Positions 1-13,995 of a DNA stretch of 64,000 nucleotides are shown here, one piece after another. The stretch spans positions 7,461,792-7,525,791 of the forward strand of contig NC_059487.1 of NCBI RefSeq assembly GCF_018139145.2, given 5' to 3'. The notes under the pieces are model-generated. The model was not told the DNA's origin, made no database searches, and saw only the letters and a program-made list of their open reading frames with translations. How positions within the stretch are numbered: the first letter of the stretch is position 1; each line of letters opens with the position of its first letter. Both the position numbers and the translations under genes were made by a program. This stretch comes from Gymnogyps californianus. Taxonomy: Eukaryota; Chordata; Aves; Accipitriformes; Cathartidae.

Positions 1-3000
1 ACAGGGCCATGTCTTCTGCTGGCAAACAACTGTATCTGTTAGGGGAAGGGGAAAAAAAGAAAAACAACAACAGCAACAAAAGGTACAAGTACATAAGGAA
101 ACAGCTGTCTAAACTTCAGAAGATAAGACAGTTGTCTTTGACTCCAAGATTAGTCTTTCTGTGTAAAGACAGCTATCAAAACTATGAGTTGTTGCATGTT
201 CTTTGATAACTGTGGTAATTAGTAACTGCAGTCTTATGTTTCCTATCCCCTTACTCAGAACACATTAAGGGAAATGGATTACAACTGCAGTGCTAACAGG
301 GAAGTGTTCAGCAATAACAATCTGTAGCTTCTAGAGCAGTTTTCTGTTTCAAAGGGCTTTGCAAACATTGATTAATTAATCTTTTCTGTGTTCAGTTCTG
401 GGGAAGCGTGCAGTGCTTCCACTAAACAGTTGAGCTTTGTTATGGCTTTTAAAGCCTGAACTGTGCTGTGGGGTGGGTGAGTGAGCACGTGGAGAGGGGC
501 AATACTGGAGTGATAGCTGCTGAAGGCATGCCATTTGGGTAGCTACAAGGAACATGTTTAACAGTGGTTGTAAATCTTGTCCTTTCTTGAGGTGCCAGAT
601 GATACACAGAGGTAAAAAAAGCCTCATTATCTCTTTCCACAAGTTAGGTTTCCTCTTTGATGTGTTACACATAAAGGCAGGTTACTGTGCTGACACAAGG
701 ATCACAGTCATCAAGTTCCTTCTGCTACCCACACATGCTCACAAATTACTTCTCTTTTCTGACTTTACACATGTGCAAAAGCAAAACTTATTGTATTGGT
801 TTCTACATTTAATCTAAAATGGATTTAATTTTAGTCACAATCCCTTTGTAATGTGGAGTTTCCCTTTTCAGTCCAATTCATCAAGTTGCACCTATCTGGA
901 TGCATTCACTTGCACTGACTGCCTTCACTTTAGGTAAGAATGGGACTCCGACTTTGTACCTTCTGTCCAAGAACACTGATCCTGCCTTTGTCAGCTGGTA
1001 GCCTGAGTGATCTGAATGATCTGTATCCAAAAGTTACCCTTTTAAGAGCCTGTTTACAACATCAGCTACTGGCAACTAAACCAAATTTCTTAATTTGAAA
1101 TGCGTAGTACACTCATTATGTACTTCAAGTATACATAGTTATAATGGAGCCCTGCCAATGATACTGTCTGAGCAATTGTATATATTGCATGTCTGCTTTG
1201 ATACAGTACTGAATTTGGCACTAGACGTTACAGAGCAGATTTTTTCAGGGTTTGGGTGGAAGACAGCGCCTGAGTCACCTTAGCTAGACTATAGAAGATT
1301 TTTTTTTTTCTGATCTCCAGTACATTGAGGAAAAGCATCTTAAGGAGGAGGAATACATGAAGTCATTTCAGTGGGGAAAAAGAGACAGAAGGAGAAAGAA
1401 CTTTACATAGTTTTGAAATCTCTGCCAAGTTGCTTGCTATAGAAGCTTGTGCAGACACACTTTGTAAGCAAAGATTCCTTAGATTTTAGCAGGGGACTGA
1501 ACATTTTTTAAAAGATGTACAGCTTTACACTGCAGGACAGGGTTCACATTATTTACTGAGAAATGGCTGGCTGCCTGCCAAGCTGAAAAACACTCCCTTG
1601 CTAGCATTTCAGCTGAAATAAAAACAAGGTAAAATAAATACCTCAATATTACTCTATTACAGTGTTTAGACTCTACCCTTCAGATGGAAAAATGAAATTT
1701 ATTACAACAATAAATGACCCCCTAAAGATCTGAAAACTGCCAGGCCTCTCTGTCTCTTCCTTTCTAATGAAGCTTTGCAATTTCACCAAAGTCCGAAAGT
1801 TGTGATTGTACCAATAGATCATGCCTGTGCATACATACGCAATGTGTATGGAGGAGTGACATGCTTTAATTGTATTTTTAATGGGAAAGATCAAATAATT
1901 CCATAAAATATGCTACAGGTCGCATGATTGATGATTTCATTTTGAATAGGGCAAATTAAAAATGAGACTGAGAGCACAGGGAATCTGAAATTACTCACTG
2001 TTGCACACACAGATTTATGCATAGATCTAATACTTACATTCAGTATGGGTTGAATGTGCATGTGGCATCTTTTCTGGTTACACGTTCACAGATCTTTCCT
2101 ATTATTTGTATATTTCTAAAGTAATACCAATCAACAAAAATGCAATTTCTGCATTCTTAAAAAACGCTTGAGAAATTGAACGTGGTTATTGCAGGGAATT
2201 TTTTCTTATGGTATCTGGAAGTAGTATTTCACATATACAATGCTACGGCAGGTACACTTGTATATTAACCAGCGGATCTGTAATTTGCAGATGAAGAACA
2301 GAAAGATATGTACTCTTTAAGACTTTAAGTCAGCTCTGAGTTTCACTCTTCACCAGCAGCAAGAACTGGTCTACTACTGTCTTCAATCACACAGGTTCAT
2401 TCGCAAGCTGTATTCAAACATTTTCTTCATGCTTCCTGTTCGAGATCTAAGATAGAATAAAGTAAACAGTACAGCTATAGGCTAGGCCACACAAGCATAG
2501 GTCCATAGATATTAAGAAAAGCAGGAACCGTTGTGACAGCTTAACTTGATCTTCTGGCATCTAGGTTTTCTGGTTATACAGCAAATCTTTCAAGCTTCAC
2601 TGGTTACCACTGTCTCTACTATAACTGTTCCTGTTCAGTACCACAGATATTGTTAAGGCAGTATCTTACTTACATATGCCATGTGTGTTTCTCTGTATTG
2701 AGCCTTAAAATCAAATTCTCCCTGACCTTTGGGACATGCAGTTTGAACCACAGTCACACCCGGATTTAGTTGCTAGCCTTTACTACTTAGAAATCTCTAG
2801 CAGAACTGCCGTTTTCCTTTTTTGACTTAATATCTGGACTCAAACCAGACCTGCATGTGTGAGATACATCTCAATATGTATGAAGCCGTATTTGGAATGT
2901 CCAGGGTCTCAAGGCTGGTTGACTTGAAGGTATTTGCTTATGCTGGGAACCAGAGAATATATGCAAAAGTGAAATTTCTTTTGGATTTTACTCTTCTCAA

Positions 3001-6000
3001 ATATATGTACTGAACATATACTTACATATACTGTCTTTATGTTGTAAATTTGTATATAGGTAACAGTTTTCCTGGGACAATGTGTGTCTGTATAAACATG
3101 CCTTTTATTGCAGGATGGGCAAGCGTTGGGCTGAAGTCAAACAGCTTTAGATATAAGTTGGATTGCCAAGCGTAAAACAGGTATTTGGCACAAATGAGAC
3201 ATCACAGTAACACATCCTTTTTTGCACATACCCTTTCTTTAGGTAGAAAGCAAGCATATAGTCCCATGCTGTGCTCTTCTTGCTGCTTGGCATGTTGATA
3301 TAAAGCATCAGAAATAATAAATGATTTCAATAGTTTTCTTGTTATATAAAGAAATTCTGATTAAAGAAATTTCTGCTCCCATGACAGTGACATCACATGC
3401 TGCAACCCCAAATTGTACGAATCCTCAGGTTTTGCCTTTTAATTTTGTATTGGCAGAGAAGAGAAATCTAAATGTGTATATGAAGGGGGAAGGGACTGAG
3501 CTATGCAGCTTCTAGGAAGCAGGAGCAGCAAATGAGAATCCCACCCAGCGGTTTTCATTATATGGTTCTTATGACAGAAACTACATTGTGGGATAAATGC
3601 CCAGGCCATTGTTTGTTTTTTAACCCATTCCTCACTCAGATGAAATCCTACCAAAGTAGGTTGAAGTTTCCCAGAGTGAAAAAACATGTTTTGGTGTTTG
3701 CAGAAGGATCAAAGTTTTGTCTGGAAAATCCATTGGAACAGAGGTCTTTTTTATTAAACAGATTTTATCAGATAGGATCCTTTTTCAATATATGGTGTCA
3801 TACAGTATACCAAATAGTATTCTTATATTCTCAAAAGCTATATAGCAAAAGTTAGTTTAATATGCCTAGCACAGCAGCTGTAAGGATCATGATCTTTACA
3901 GGCAGAATGTAAATGTAAACATTTATAATTATTTGTAAAAAATATTTATTTCTATGCTGTGATGGTATAACTAAGAATAACTGCAGAAAATATAAAGTTG
4001 TCACGTGCTGTTTGCAACCTAAATCTGTATGGGAACTGAGCCCTCACAAGACAAGAGCTTTGAAATCCACACATTCAAGTTTGGCTCTAAAATACATAAA
4101 TCATGGTGTTCTGGCTACTGAATCATAGAACACAATGAGCAAATGCAGTGCAAAGGGATCGCAAAGAGTAACATTATCTAAAGCAGCAAGGATTTAGAAA
4201 GAAAATTCAAATTCATTTCTGCCGTTGGGTGGGTGGATTCATTTCTGGGTTTGTTTTTTCAGAGTTGTGACATGTTTATGATGCTTTCTTGAAATTTTTT
4301 TAGCATAAACAATAAATCATAATACTTCCTAAATGAAACACTTTCATTTGTGACAGATAATTTTGCAGGAAAAATGCAAGTAGGAAAACATCATTAAAAA
4401 TAAAATTCCCAATCCATTTTGTATTTTATTCCTGCTGAGAGCTAGGTATAATTTGAACTTTCATCCCACTGCCTGAGCACACTGGTTATATGTTTATTTA
4501 ACCTATTTCTTAGCACAATGCATGAGAGAACTGAATATGAAGGAGAATTGCTTATAAATTATATTACATTCTTTTTAGTTGCATCTGTTGTGTTGCTCAC
4601 TTTGGGATTGCAACAGGCAAAAATTACTGTGGACAAAAAAGAATAGGCACATATAAATAAATTACCTATTCTATATTTCCTTCTGTTTGATTGTAAAACT
4701 CAAAAGTCAGCTCTCCATTTCTATCAACTGCTGTTAAAGTGAGGCTGCAGTGGGGGTTTCTAAGAACTGTGGTCGGCTGACCTAGTTGTAAAACCGGAAA
4801 ATATGGATTATGTCTGGTTGCATATGCATTTTTAGATGGCTCACTTTTACTATTTGAACAATGAATCTAAAAGTCAGTCCCTCTGTTTTTGTGCAACACA
4901 TGGTATGCCCTTTTAATGTTGGGTAATACAGAGTAATACATTTGAAGCATAATCCAAAAGTTTTGACAGATGACATTTTGGATTTTCTGGAAAAGAGCAA
5001 CACAGATAGCAGTACTGACTGTTGTTTTTAAGTCCACTTCACTCTAGAGTTCATATGTCTTATCTTCCAGTTACTCTGTTATTTGCAGCTTTATGATTTA
5101 TGTATTTATCTGAATATCATCTTTTGATAGTAACAAAAGGCTCAGTATAACTAACTGCCAAAAATCTCCTAGGGGCTTTTCCTCAATTTTGCCATGACAT
5201 TTAAGACTTGGTCAATCCAAGACAAGCTCTATTTGTTTAATTTCCATCTTGTTTATTCCTTATAATAAAGTCATGTTCTTTAAGTCTCAGATAAGGTTAA
5301 AGGAGAAATCGCAGTTGTACTAAAGACAACTGGGATCTTCTGCTGGAGAACTTGCGTATGTTCTTCTATTTTAGAAAAATAAAATTTTCTGTAGGATTTC
5401 CCTTTCTTTGTCTTGCCTCCCCAAGTTTTTGTTTATCCCCAGTATACAACAGGATCCTTTTGTTGTTCACAAATTTATGCTGCTGTATAAACAATAAACA
5501 CTTAGGCTAGCATTGTAATCAGAGAAATCCACATGTGTTTTATTTGTTACCTGTAAAAATCATCAGACTCCTTTAGGTCTTCCCTGCAGACATTACTTTC
5601 TGATGCTTTAAAAGAGTTTAGGCACGTTTTTTCTGGAGTAGGGATGATCTGATTTGCAGTCATGTTCCATTTTACTCATTCATTCTAACCTTAATAAGCA
5701 CCTGTTGCGTTGAGAGACAGTGAAAAAGCATAGAATACAAAACTCAGTACGAAAAGAATGGCATGGGAAGACAAAAGAAGAGCAAAATATGAATGAGGGG
5801 GACAAAAAATAAGAAAGTCTGTTAAAAGAAATAGAATCTTTAAATGTGCTTATTCCTTTCCTACGATTACCTACGTTTATGCAAGGTCACTGCAAACTGT
5901 GAATGAGGAGCTAAATGATAACATTTCTGCTTACATTGAATTGGTGGTAGAAAATTAAGCTCCAGATAAATTGCTGAGTATGGGACTCAATCTTTTACCA

Positions 6001-9000
6001 GCCTGTGTTTTGGCAAGAGTCTTCTATATGTACTAACTGCCATAAAATTGGCTTTAGTAAGAAAAAAGAATATTAAGCCATATCGTAGACTGTGTGCTGG
6101 CTCATTGCACTAAAAGAATCTATAAAGCTTTCCTGAGTTGGCAGCTGAGATTTCTCCTGCAAGAGGGAATCCCTGGCTGAGGTAGAGCTGGCTTACAGCC
6201 ACCTTGGCTTCCATCTGTGCCAACTGGTATTAAGAAAGAGATCTGGAATATTGTCCTTCAAAATTGAACCTCCCATAGAAACACGGACTTGCATTATTTT
6301 TTTTAACTAGGTCTGAATCTTCATGGCTCATCTTCTCCCTGTGCATATGTCCTAAGCATGTATTTATATGCTGTGCATATAAAAGGACTCTTTCAGCAGA
6401 GTTGTGATTTTGCAGCATTTCATAGGTTAAATTTCTTTAGAGTATTTGTATTTTCTTTTTGTGAGGAGTTGTTTCTCCCTTTATGTGAATGTTTGAATAT
6501 TACTATGAAGAAACTGAGTACAATTCCTTTGGGACAACTCATGCTGATTCCAGGTAGAAACTTGTTTACAGTTCCTTTTCCAAGCCCTATCCATCTTAAT
6601 ATTTTATTCATAATAACTGTAGTCTATTACAAAATGTTGACTCAGACACAATGAAGAGTAAGTAGGTTTGGTTTGCTAGGTAGGTAGGGTTTTTTTAAAG
6701 TAGGGATTTAATGACAAATTAAAATTCCTTTATTTTGAACCCATAACATGCTATCTGAGCCCACAAAGATACAAAATAATAATCTTAACATCTTTAGATT
6801 AGGTATATGATCCAGAAGCATATAAAACTGACAAAAACCAAAGAGCTTTGTTTGAAAAATGTAAATACCAAAGCTTTCACTTGTATTATTAATATCTTAT
6901 GTAAGGACCTGAAAGCACATTAGAGTTCATGAGTTTACTACAATATATGTAAAGGGAGTCATCGATACAAGAGATAATGTGTCAAGGATTGCAACAACCA
7001 GTTACATAGTAGTATGTAATTTATCCTTTATAATTGCTTCCTGTTTTGACATAAAGAACTTAATTGTTTGTTATCTTGCAATCCACATGGTTTTGTTTTA
7101 AAGCTTCTTTGATATTTTGAACCTGACAAACATTGAGCACTTTTATTTTACCGGCAGCAGTCGACCTGAGTATGTGCAGGCAAACTGTTATGTGACTGTT
7201 AAGTTACTGCAGGTTAACAAGTTTGAGAATTTCAAGTGTTTGTGTGTGTTTGTCAATGAGATTCAGAAGACATTTTGGAGGTGGCATTTTCAAGTACCAG
7301 ATGTTGTGAAAGATGTCTCCTTTGTAAGTGTAAACCTGTGTCCCTGCAGCAAGGAGATAGCAATGGAGAGAATTCCCAACTTTAGATGACCCCCAAATAA
7401 GAGCACTCTAAACTGGTTTTCTAAACTACGCTTATTTACTAGACTAATACATTCCTCAAAAAAACCCATTTTAAATAGTCTCCAGGTTTCACTCACCATC
7501 CTGGTGTCATATCAAGAGCCACTTCACCTCCATGGAGCTGTTCAGTAGGGACTCTGCATCAATGTATTAGAACCACACTAAGAATTTTCCTGAGGGCACA
7601 GCATTGGCACCGTAGTAGCACTAGAGCTACATTTGGTCAATGCAGGTAGAGATAAATTTCAGTTCAGATAATTTAACTTGGAATTATCAGCTTGTTCTTT
7701 CAGGGTTGGGCCTGTGACATTACTGTACTCTATCCTAGCTTCTAGGTTAGTGGTTTACCGCTAATCTTTCAGTATCCCCAGCTGAGCCGTTTAATTACAC
7801 TTCTTGCTCCCTTATGGCCAGTCTGGCCAGACTGTTGAGAATGGACTCGCATATTAGTGTCTTATGTTCTATAAATATCTTATGATGTTATTACATTGTA
7901 ACATGGCTAAACTAATTTGTTCTGTAGATGTATCTACTGTGAAAGGTAGAACGGTTGTGGCATATTATACCATGAGATGTTTGGGCCAGATACTCAGCTC
8001 CTGAATGTTGATGTAGCTCCATTTATATAACATTCCTTTTCCTGATCTATGTTGTGGTTTTTTTCTGTTCCACCTTAAATTCAGACACTGGTAATGCTAT
8101 TGCTTATGATTTGGGCTTTGATGTATTCTAGTAACAGAGGTGAAAAATTTCTTCACTTCTTACCAATCCCTGAGGCATCTTATCCTTAATGACATGTTAA
8201 GTGAAACCCAAAGTGCCAAAGACCAAATCTGGGTGTTGTGGAAGATAAAAATCTTTTAGAGATATCAGTCTAGAATAATTTTATAGCAGAGCCGTAGGGC
8301 AGGAAAAAGGAGTGCTCCTGTGTAGAAATATTCATTTAAAAAAGCAAGAAATTTGGACTTCTTGTATATAGTATTTTGGAACTTTGATAATTATTTCCAA
8401 GTGCAGGAACAAACATATTCTGCCATTAACCTGGACAACACTTTATGCAAAGAAGTCCTTGTAACCTTAGCTAAAGCTAATATGGCCCATTTCCAGCTAC
8501 TTAATGGAAGGCTTCTTAGTGTTCACTACAGGTATATTTGTAGTTTATCTTGATTGTTTTTTGTACTGGTCCAAATTTTAAAAATCATTACATATTAATT
8601 GTGGGCATAGATAAACTTCTTCTAATGAAGTCAAAACCTGTAGAAACCTGTAGAAAAAAGTGGGGCAATGGTAAGTTTTTTCTTTATACTGCCTTCTGTC
8701 TTTCACATAAAGACATGACCTACTCTTTAATATCTCCTGCCAGTCTTTTGAATTAAAGATGTCTTTGTAGTTTTAAGGTGATTTTAAATGTCCCAATCCA
8801 TTAAAACATTTATAATTAACATTCCAGCCAAATAGTCCTCTTTGTGATTAAAATAGTTTAAAATATTGTCTAATGGACCCAAAAGGGTAACTTCACTGTG
8901 CATTTCGTCTTTGTCAAGTTTTTATGTTCTGTGTATTATTCTTCACAATTACATAGCCAGAAGCCTGTTATATTCCCTTTGCAGAGCTGTTTGATTGAGA

Positions 9001-11821
9001 AGAAATGAAAATGAAAGGGAGAGATTGAATTTTTGGATTAATACTAGCTACAGATCATCTGTGTTGGATTAAAAAAAATCCCAACATGCATCAAGAGGTT
9101 GGGAATGAGATATGGAATTGTTCATATGAGGCTGTAGGATCAAATCAGTTTGACCCAAGTTGATTGCATCCGATGATTGTTACTATTTGGTAATCTTTGG
9201 GAAACAAGCTAATAGGAAAATGACTGTATAATAAAGAGCTGAACCAAGCTATCTCTGCACTTCTTATGTTCTATTTCAAAGGAAAAAAAATGTATGTCAG
9301 GGATTTAGCTAGAGCTTACTGAACTCCAATGTTCACAATGGCCAAAATGTTGTTGAGCAGAAAACATATACACTAATCGGATTTTGTATATGGAATATGA
9401 ACCCATTTCCAAAACAGTACATGTTTAAGTAGAATCATACTTGGTATGCTTGATACAGAAGAGTGCAGGAATATTTATTTGCTGATCACATATCAGTTTT
9501 TATTGGGCAAATATGTATTTACATTTGTAATTACTTTGATGTAAGTATTTGTCCCAGACAAGTCCAAGATAGATTTTCAGTTTCTGCAAATATTTACATT
9601 TATAACATTTGTTTATAAATTATCCACTTACTTCATAATAGGAATGATACAAAGCGCAAGTGAAATCTTGTGTGTACGGCATGTGTGTATATCCTTTTGT
9701 CAAAAACTCTATGTAAGTTTAAAAAGCAGCTAGTGCAGTGCAAGAGCTACAAGAGGAGTGGATGACATCATTGTGCTGGAAAAGATTTTGAGAAATGAGA
9801 CTTTATACCTTTGCGTGAAAACATCAAAGGATAGAGAAGATGATGAATGCTGAACAGGCTTCAGGTTTATTTGATTATATTTGTGACTTTCTCAAATTTC
9901 TTTAAAAATATGCTGAGTTTTGCTGTTTTGCTAGCAGTTCAAGATCAAATAACCATGGTTTAATTGTAGGCTTTGTTGTTGCCGTTCTATTGACTTAGTG
10001 CAGAGGCATTTATCAATCTAAAGTTTGAAATTAACTTCAAAATGCAAAAAAGACAGTTTAACTCAGGGAAAAGGAGCCTGTAAGCATATTTTCTAACATA
10101 AAAGGAATGTTAGGATCTGAATCATATTGGGAAGATGGTTAAATGTCTGGAAAGAAATTGCCAGATATGATGTTATGCAGCTTGAATCTCTTTCGGAATT
10201 TATTTCAAAGGATCCATTTTCTGTAGCATTATTTTTTTGAGAGATTTTTTGTGTCAGCTGATTTACTTCAGTTTATAACATTAAATTACAATTTAACACT
10301 TTACTAACATGAGCAGAAATATTATGACTAAAATTACAGTTTATAACATAAAAGGTTTAAGCAGTATTGCAAAGAAACATGAATTATTATCCTTGATCTG
10401 TTGTTTCCTCCTCATTCCTTTCACTAGTCTTTAAGTCAAATCTCTCAGATCTACCTCTTTATCTCCCATCCCCCCAAATCATGACAATATGTTCCAGCAA
10501 TCATCCCAGATGTGTGCGGTACTCAGAAATTAAATCGTAACATTTTGGATCATTGCCATAAAATAATGCCAGACTTTAGGATGAAGATTCTTTATAATTT
10601 TGAAAACAAAACAAGCCTGAGAACTTCATGATTGGATCTTCCAATTTGGCCCCGACACCTGAGTAAGTTACCACGTATTCAAAGCATATTGTTAATTTCT
10701 CTACTTGATTGTTATCTTCTTGGACCAAGAATCTTGTGTTGTTATACGCCTGTATAATAATCAGCATAATACCCGCTGCATACTATTCTGCTCAGATAAT
10801 GTGGTGAATTTGATTTTTTTTATCTGTTCATCTTTTTCTATGTGAAAAGTGGAAACATGGATCATAACCTGTATCTACCAGCAAAAAACCCCCAAACCCT
10901 CAACAGTAGTATCTTGTTTATAACTTTACATGGCCAAGAGCATAGAAGTCAAGATTGTAATGGTATAGTTTAAGGCAAGAAGAAACTGGATCTTGGCTGA
11001 TGATAACAAAAGACCTGGCATACCAAGCTGTAGCTTTGCTAAAAATCTGAGTAATATTGCTTCTTACTCTTTAATGAATGGGCAACGTCTCTCCACACCC
11101 CCACACCCCCAATGTCATTTTGCTGATGTTTCTGCTGCCTTTCAAAAAAATCTATGAGTGACTGCAAGGTGTTACCTTTGTAGAATACATTCCCAGTAGA
11201 ATACTAGCATTTTCCCAGTTACAGCTTCTCCTTTGCTATTTTAATTTTTTATTTCAAAGGAAGTGAAACTTCCACCTGTTTACCCATACTCAGAGTTTTC
11301 TTGCTCATGTATTGCCACAAAGTCTGTTGCCTACTGACAGGTGTCCCCCACAAAACTCTGTGCCATCTAAGTCAGTTTTTGTTGATTGACGTCATTCACC
11401 TCTTTGGAATGATCCTTGTGAGTGCTGAGATTTGTCCTATTGTATTGTATGCTGTTGAATCACATTGAAACTTGTAGCACAAAAGAAGACAATAATGAAA
11501 ATGTATGTCTGCCTCTGCAGCTGAGGTTTTAGTGTCTTTAACATTTGCACTTATCAGAAAGTTTATAGACAAAGCTGTATATATAGGTAGTATATTGGAC
11601 AGATTAATTCCCTAAATCAACAGGTAAGTTGAAAAACTCAGGGTAATACTATCAAGCTATACTCATACTACAGTTTAATTTGTTATGAGGTATGATCAGA
11701 AGAGTAAGCTTTGAAGAACTGCTTGGCTTTTGCTGTTGTTAACTGATAAATATTAGCCAATGCAGTTAAATATTTTGTCCTGCTCAGAATCAAATGCTGG
11801 TATTTCTGCCCCTTTCTGTTT
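1..11821. other. Non-coding AT-rich DNA, no gene seen
   Basis: I see no recognisable exon, RNA gene or CpG island here. Reading frames are short (at most 107 codons, at 3532-3855) and match no family I know. Minor simple-sequence content includes an A-rich purine tract at about 43-85, a C-rich (CACACCCCC)-type tract at 11094-11113 and an 11-bp tandem repeat near 8635-8660. This is consistent with intergenic or deep-intronic vertebrate DNA. Confidence 0.7.
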
Positions 11822-11826
11822 CAGTG
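11822..11826. repeat. Left target-site duplication of LTR copy 1 (CAGTG)
   Basis: These five bases abut the LTR end and are repeated exactly at 12433-12437. They mark the original integration site and show that the insertion is complete on both sides. Confidence 0.85.
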
Positions 11827-11954
11827 TGTCGTGGTTTAACCCCAGTCAGCAACTAAGCACCACGCAGCCGCTTCCCCCTCCCCCTCCCAGTGGGGTGAGG
11901 AGGAGGAAAGCAAAGGAAAAAAAAAGTAAAACTCGTGGGTTGAGATAAGAACAG

Positions 11955-11960
11955 TTTAAT
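11955..11960 (-). terminator. LTR poly(A) signal ATTAAA, copy 1
   Basis: TTTAAT on the plus strand reads ATTAAA in the LTR sense. It lies downstream of the TATA box, as expected for the R region of a retroviral LTR, and the same hexamer is conserved in the second copy at 20049-20054. Confidence 0.5.
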
Positions 11961-12041
11961 AACTAAAGTAAAATATAATACTAACAATAGTAATAATGAA
12001 ATATAATAATAATAGTAATGAAAAGGAATGCAACAAAAGAA

Positions 12042-12056
12042 GGGGGGGGGGGGGGG
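12042..12056. repeat. 15-bp poly(G) run inside LTR copy 1
   Basis: This is an uninterrupted run of 15 G on the plus strand (C in the LTR sense). The corresponding part of LTR copy 2 is a shorter, interrupted C tract near 19950-19966, so the run has changed length since the copies diverged. Confidence 0.85.
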
Positions 12057-12160
12057 AGAAAAAAAATCAGTGATGCACAACGCAATTGCTCACCACCCAC
12101 TGACCGATGTTCAGTTAGCTCCTAAACCGCAATCCACGCCTCCCGGCCAGCTCCCCCCGG

Positions 12161-12168
12161 TTTATATA
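12161..12168 (-). promoter_or_regulatory. LTR TATA box, copy 1
   Basis: TTTATATA on the plus strand reads TATATAAA in the LTR sense. Transcription would be expected to start 25-30 bp downstream, near 12135 and running leftward. The site is conserved in copy 2. Confidence 0.6.
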
Positions 12169-12432
12169 CTGGGCATGACGTTCCATGGTATGGAATACCT
12201 CTTTGGCTAGTTCAGGTCAGCTGCCCCGGCTCTGCTCCCTCCCAGCTCCTTGCACACCTGCTTGCTGGCAGAGCACAGGAAGCTGAAAAGTCCTTGGCTT
12301 AAGATAAGCGCTACTTAGCAACAACTAAAACATCAGTGTGTTATCAACATCATTCTCACACTAAATCCAAAACACAGCACTGTACCAGCTACTAAAAAGA
12401 AAGTTAACTCTGTCCCAGCCGAAACCAGGACA

Positions 12433-12437
12433 CAGTG
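12433..12437. repeat. Right target-site duplication of LTR copy 1 (CAGTG)
   Basis: This is an exact match to 11822-11826 on the other side of the LTR. Confidence 0.85.
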
Positions 12438-13954
12438 GCTCCGATGTAGCTGTCTCACCTGAATTCCTTATCTTTGCTTTCTGCTAAAAAATAGGAAAAT
12501 AATAGAAGTTCTATCCCTCATACATTACCTGCTGTTATAAGTTCTCATAGTTTAAGAAATAGCAGTAACTCTTTCCTTACTAGTTTAAGGTATTTTCATT
12601 GTATCAGTGACACATCGCATTACGTTAAGTGATTTGAAAATGTGTGGCATCTGAAAGTCTTGCACAAGTTTATTATTTTCATTTTGTGGGTAGAGCTTCA
12701 GCTGGTACAGTCAACAGGGCTGTCAAAAGGGCTATGTTGCTTTTTGTTTTCTTTCTTAAAGATTTTTACTTTTAGTTTGTAGTCTTAATGGCTTTCAAAA
12801 TGTCTTCTGAAGTAGCAGGCTCTTTTATGGCCTTCTCCTTACGCTGTTGTACACTAGCTTTGCTCTATAGGCTTATGCAGCACAGCTCAAACTCTGAAGA
12901 AATTTATGTTACTGCTAAAATACAATTAATTTTACATTTTGCATACATCATTGGCTTTGTCATTGCAATAAAGTGATGTCACCTATGTAATTTATGATAT
13001 TCTCCTTGCTTAGTACCTGGATTTTTCACTTGATATGTCTGGGGATAGTTAACATATTAGACACTGCTGTCATATTTTGCTAATATTGGACAAATCAGAT
13101 ATTTTTCCAGCTTTTCAGCAGAGGTAATTAATCTGTATGGAGTGCAGTGTTGCTAGCTTTAGCACCTGAGCTCATTCAAGCATTTCTGCAGTCATGCATT
13201 GTATTACAGTGACATACATTCAGGAAGGCATTTTGTCGTGAAACTAAAACCAGTTTTCCTCGCAGGATTCGAGTAAGGTTCTCAGTCATGATTTAAGGAA
13301 TGTGAGGGAATTGATGTACAGTGTTGTGAAAATTCTGACACATGCTATTTTTTTGCCCTTTATATTGTCTAGTATGATGAGGTCACAGCTTTCATCATAA
13401 TATGAATAAATGTAAGATTTTACTAAAATGGAGGTAATATGTGCAACTATAACAAAATATGTATTACTGACCGTAAGTTTTTGAGTTGATTTCCAAGTTA
13501 GAAAAGTGGGCGATTAGTGCAACATTGCCATACATGTCAGTAGATGTGAAACTTACACTGCTCGTAGTGGATTTTTATCAAATCCAGAGGGCAGAATAAA
13601 AATTTTATACACAAATTGAAATTACAGCCCAGACTGTATTTTCTATGGCCAGCCATGTTTGGTGTTGTATGAAAAAGCTGCTAAGAAATCCTTTAACAGA
13701 TGACTCTGTTTCAGGGTCCATTGAGTTACTTCATATGAATGAAACTGCAAGGATGAACCTCATAACCTCTACTACCAATGAAGGCAGTATGCTGTCATCT
13801 TTTCCAAATAGCAGCATTTTTGTGTGTGACTGTGTTGCTTCATCATGTCTTTCGGAGAAAAAACATTTGATTCTAACATTGAGTGTACCTTAAATAAGCC
13901 TTCAAGCCATCACAAAGAAATTCAGAAATATTCGGGAATGATTACTTGGTTCAT

Positions 13955-13995
13955 TTATATACATATATACACACACACATATATATATTATATGT
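13955..13995. repeat. (TA)n/(CA)n microsatellite
   Basis: This is an interrupted dinucleotide array: TATATACATATATAC, then (AC)n, then (AT)n. It is a likely length-variable marker. Confidence 0.8.

Larger units (their letters stand above)
11827..12432 (-). mobile_element. Solo LTR of an avian endogenous retrovirus (ERVL-like), copy 1
   Basis: This is a 606-bp long terminal repeat in minus orientation. Its ends are the canonical TG...CA: on the plus strand it begins TGTCGTGGTTTAACCCC and ends with GCCGAAACCAGGACA. It is flanked by a perfect 5-bp target-site duplication, CAGTG, at 11822-11826 and 12433-12437. No retroviral internal sequence adjoins it, so it is a solo LTR left by recombination between two LTRs. 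Read in its own sense it holds a TATA box, a poly(A) signal, a TTA/ATT-rich stretch and a 15-bp homopolymer run. It matches the plus-strand copy at 19572-20178 over its full length at high identity (about 95% by eye, not computed). The 5-bp duplication fits class III/ERVL integrases; the class call is an inference. Short reading frames inside it are not genes. Confidence 0.93.

Noticed and set aside
3532..3855. 107-codon plus-strand frame
   Set aside because: There is no recognisable domain, no promoter or splice context, and a frame of this length is expected by chance in 64 kb of AT-rich DNA.
4117..4135. GAATCATAGAA, resembling the reverse complement of a CR1 tail
   Set aside because: There is only one partial octamer and no adjoining CR1 sequence such as the GGAC/CCAAC blocks.
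8635..8660. Short tandem repeat as the start of a CRISPR-like array
   Set aside because: There are two 11-bp copies only, with no spacers, in a vertebrate genome.
11853..12080. 75-codon minus-strand frame rich in Tyr, Leu and Phe
   Set aside because: It is a translation of the LTR's TTA/ATT-rich and pyrimidine tracts; low complexity, not a membrane protein.
12028..12210. 60-codon plus-strand frame
   Set aside because: It lies wholly inside LTR copy 1; a near-identical peptide is read from LTR copy 2 (19794-19988, minus strand). It is repeat-derived and antisense to the LTR.
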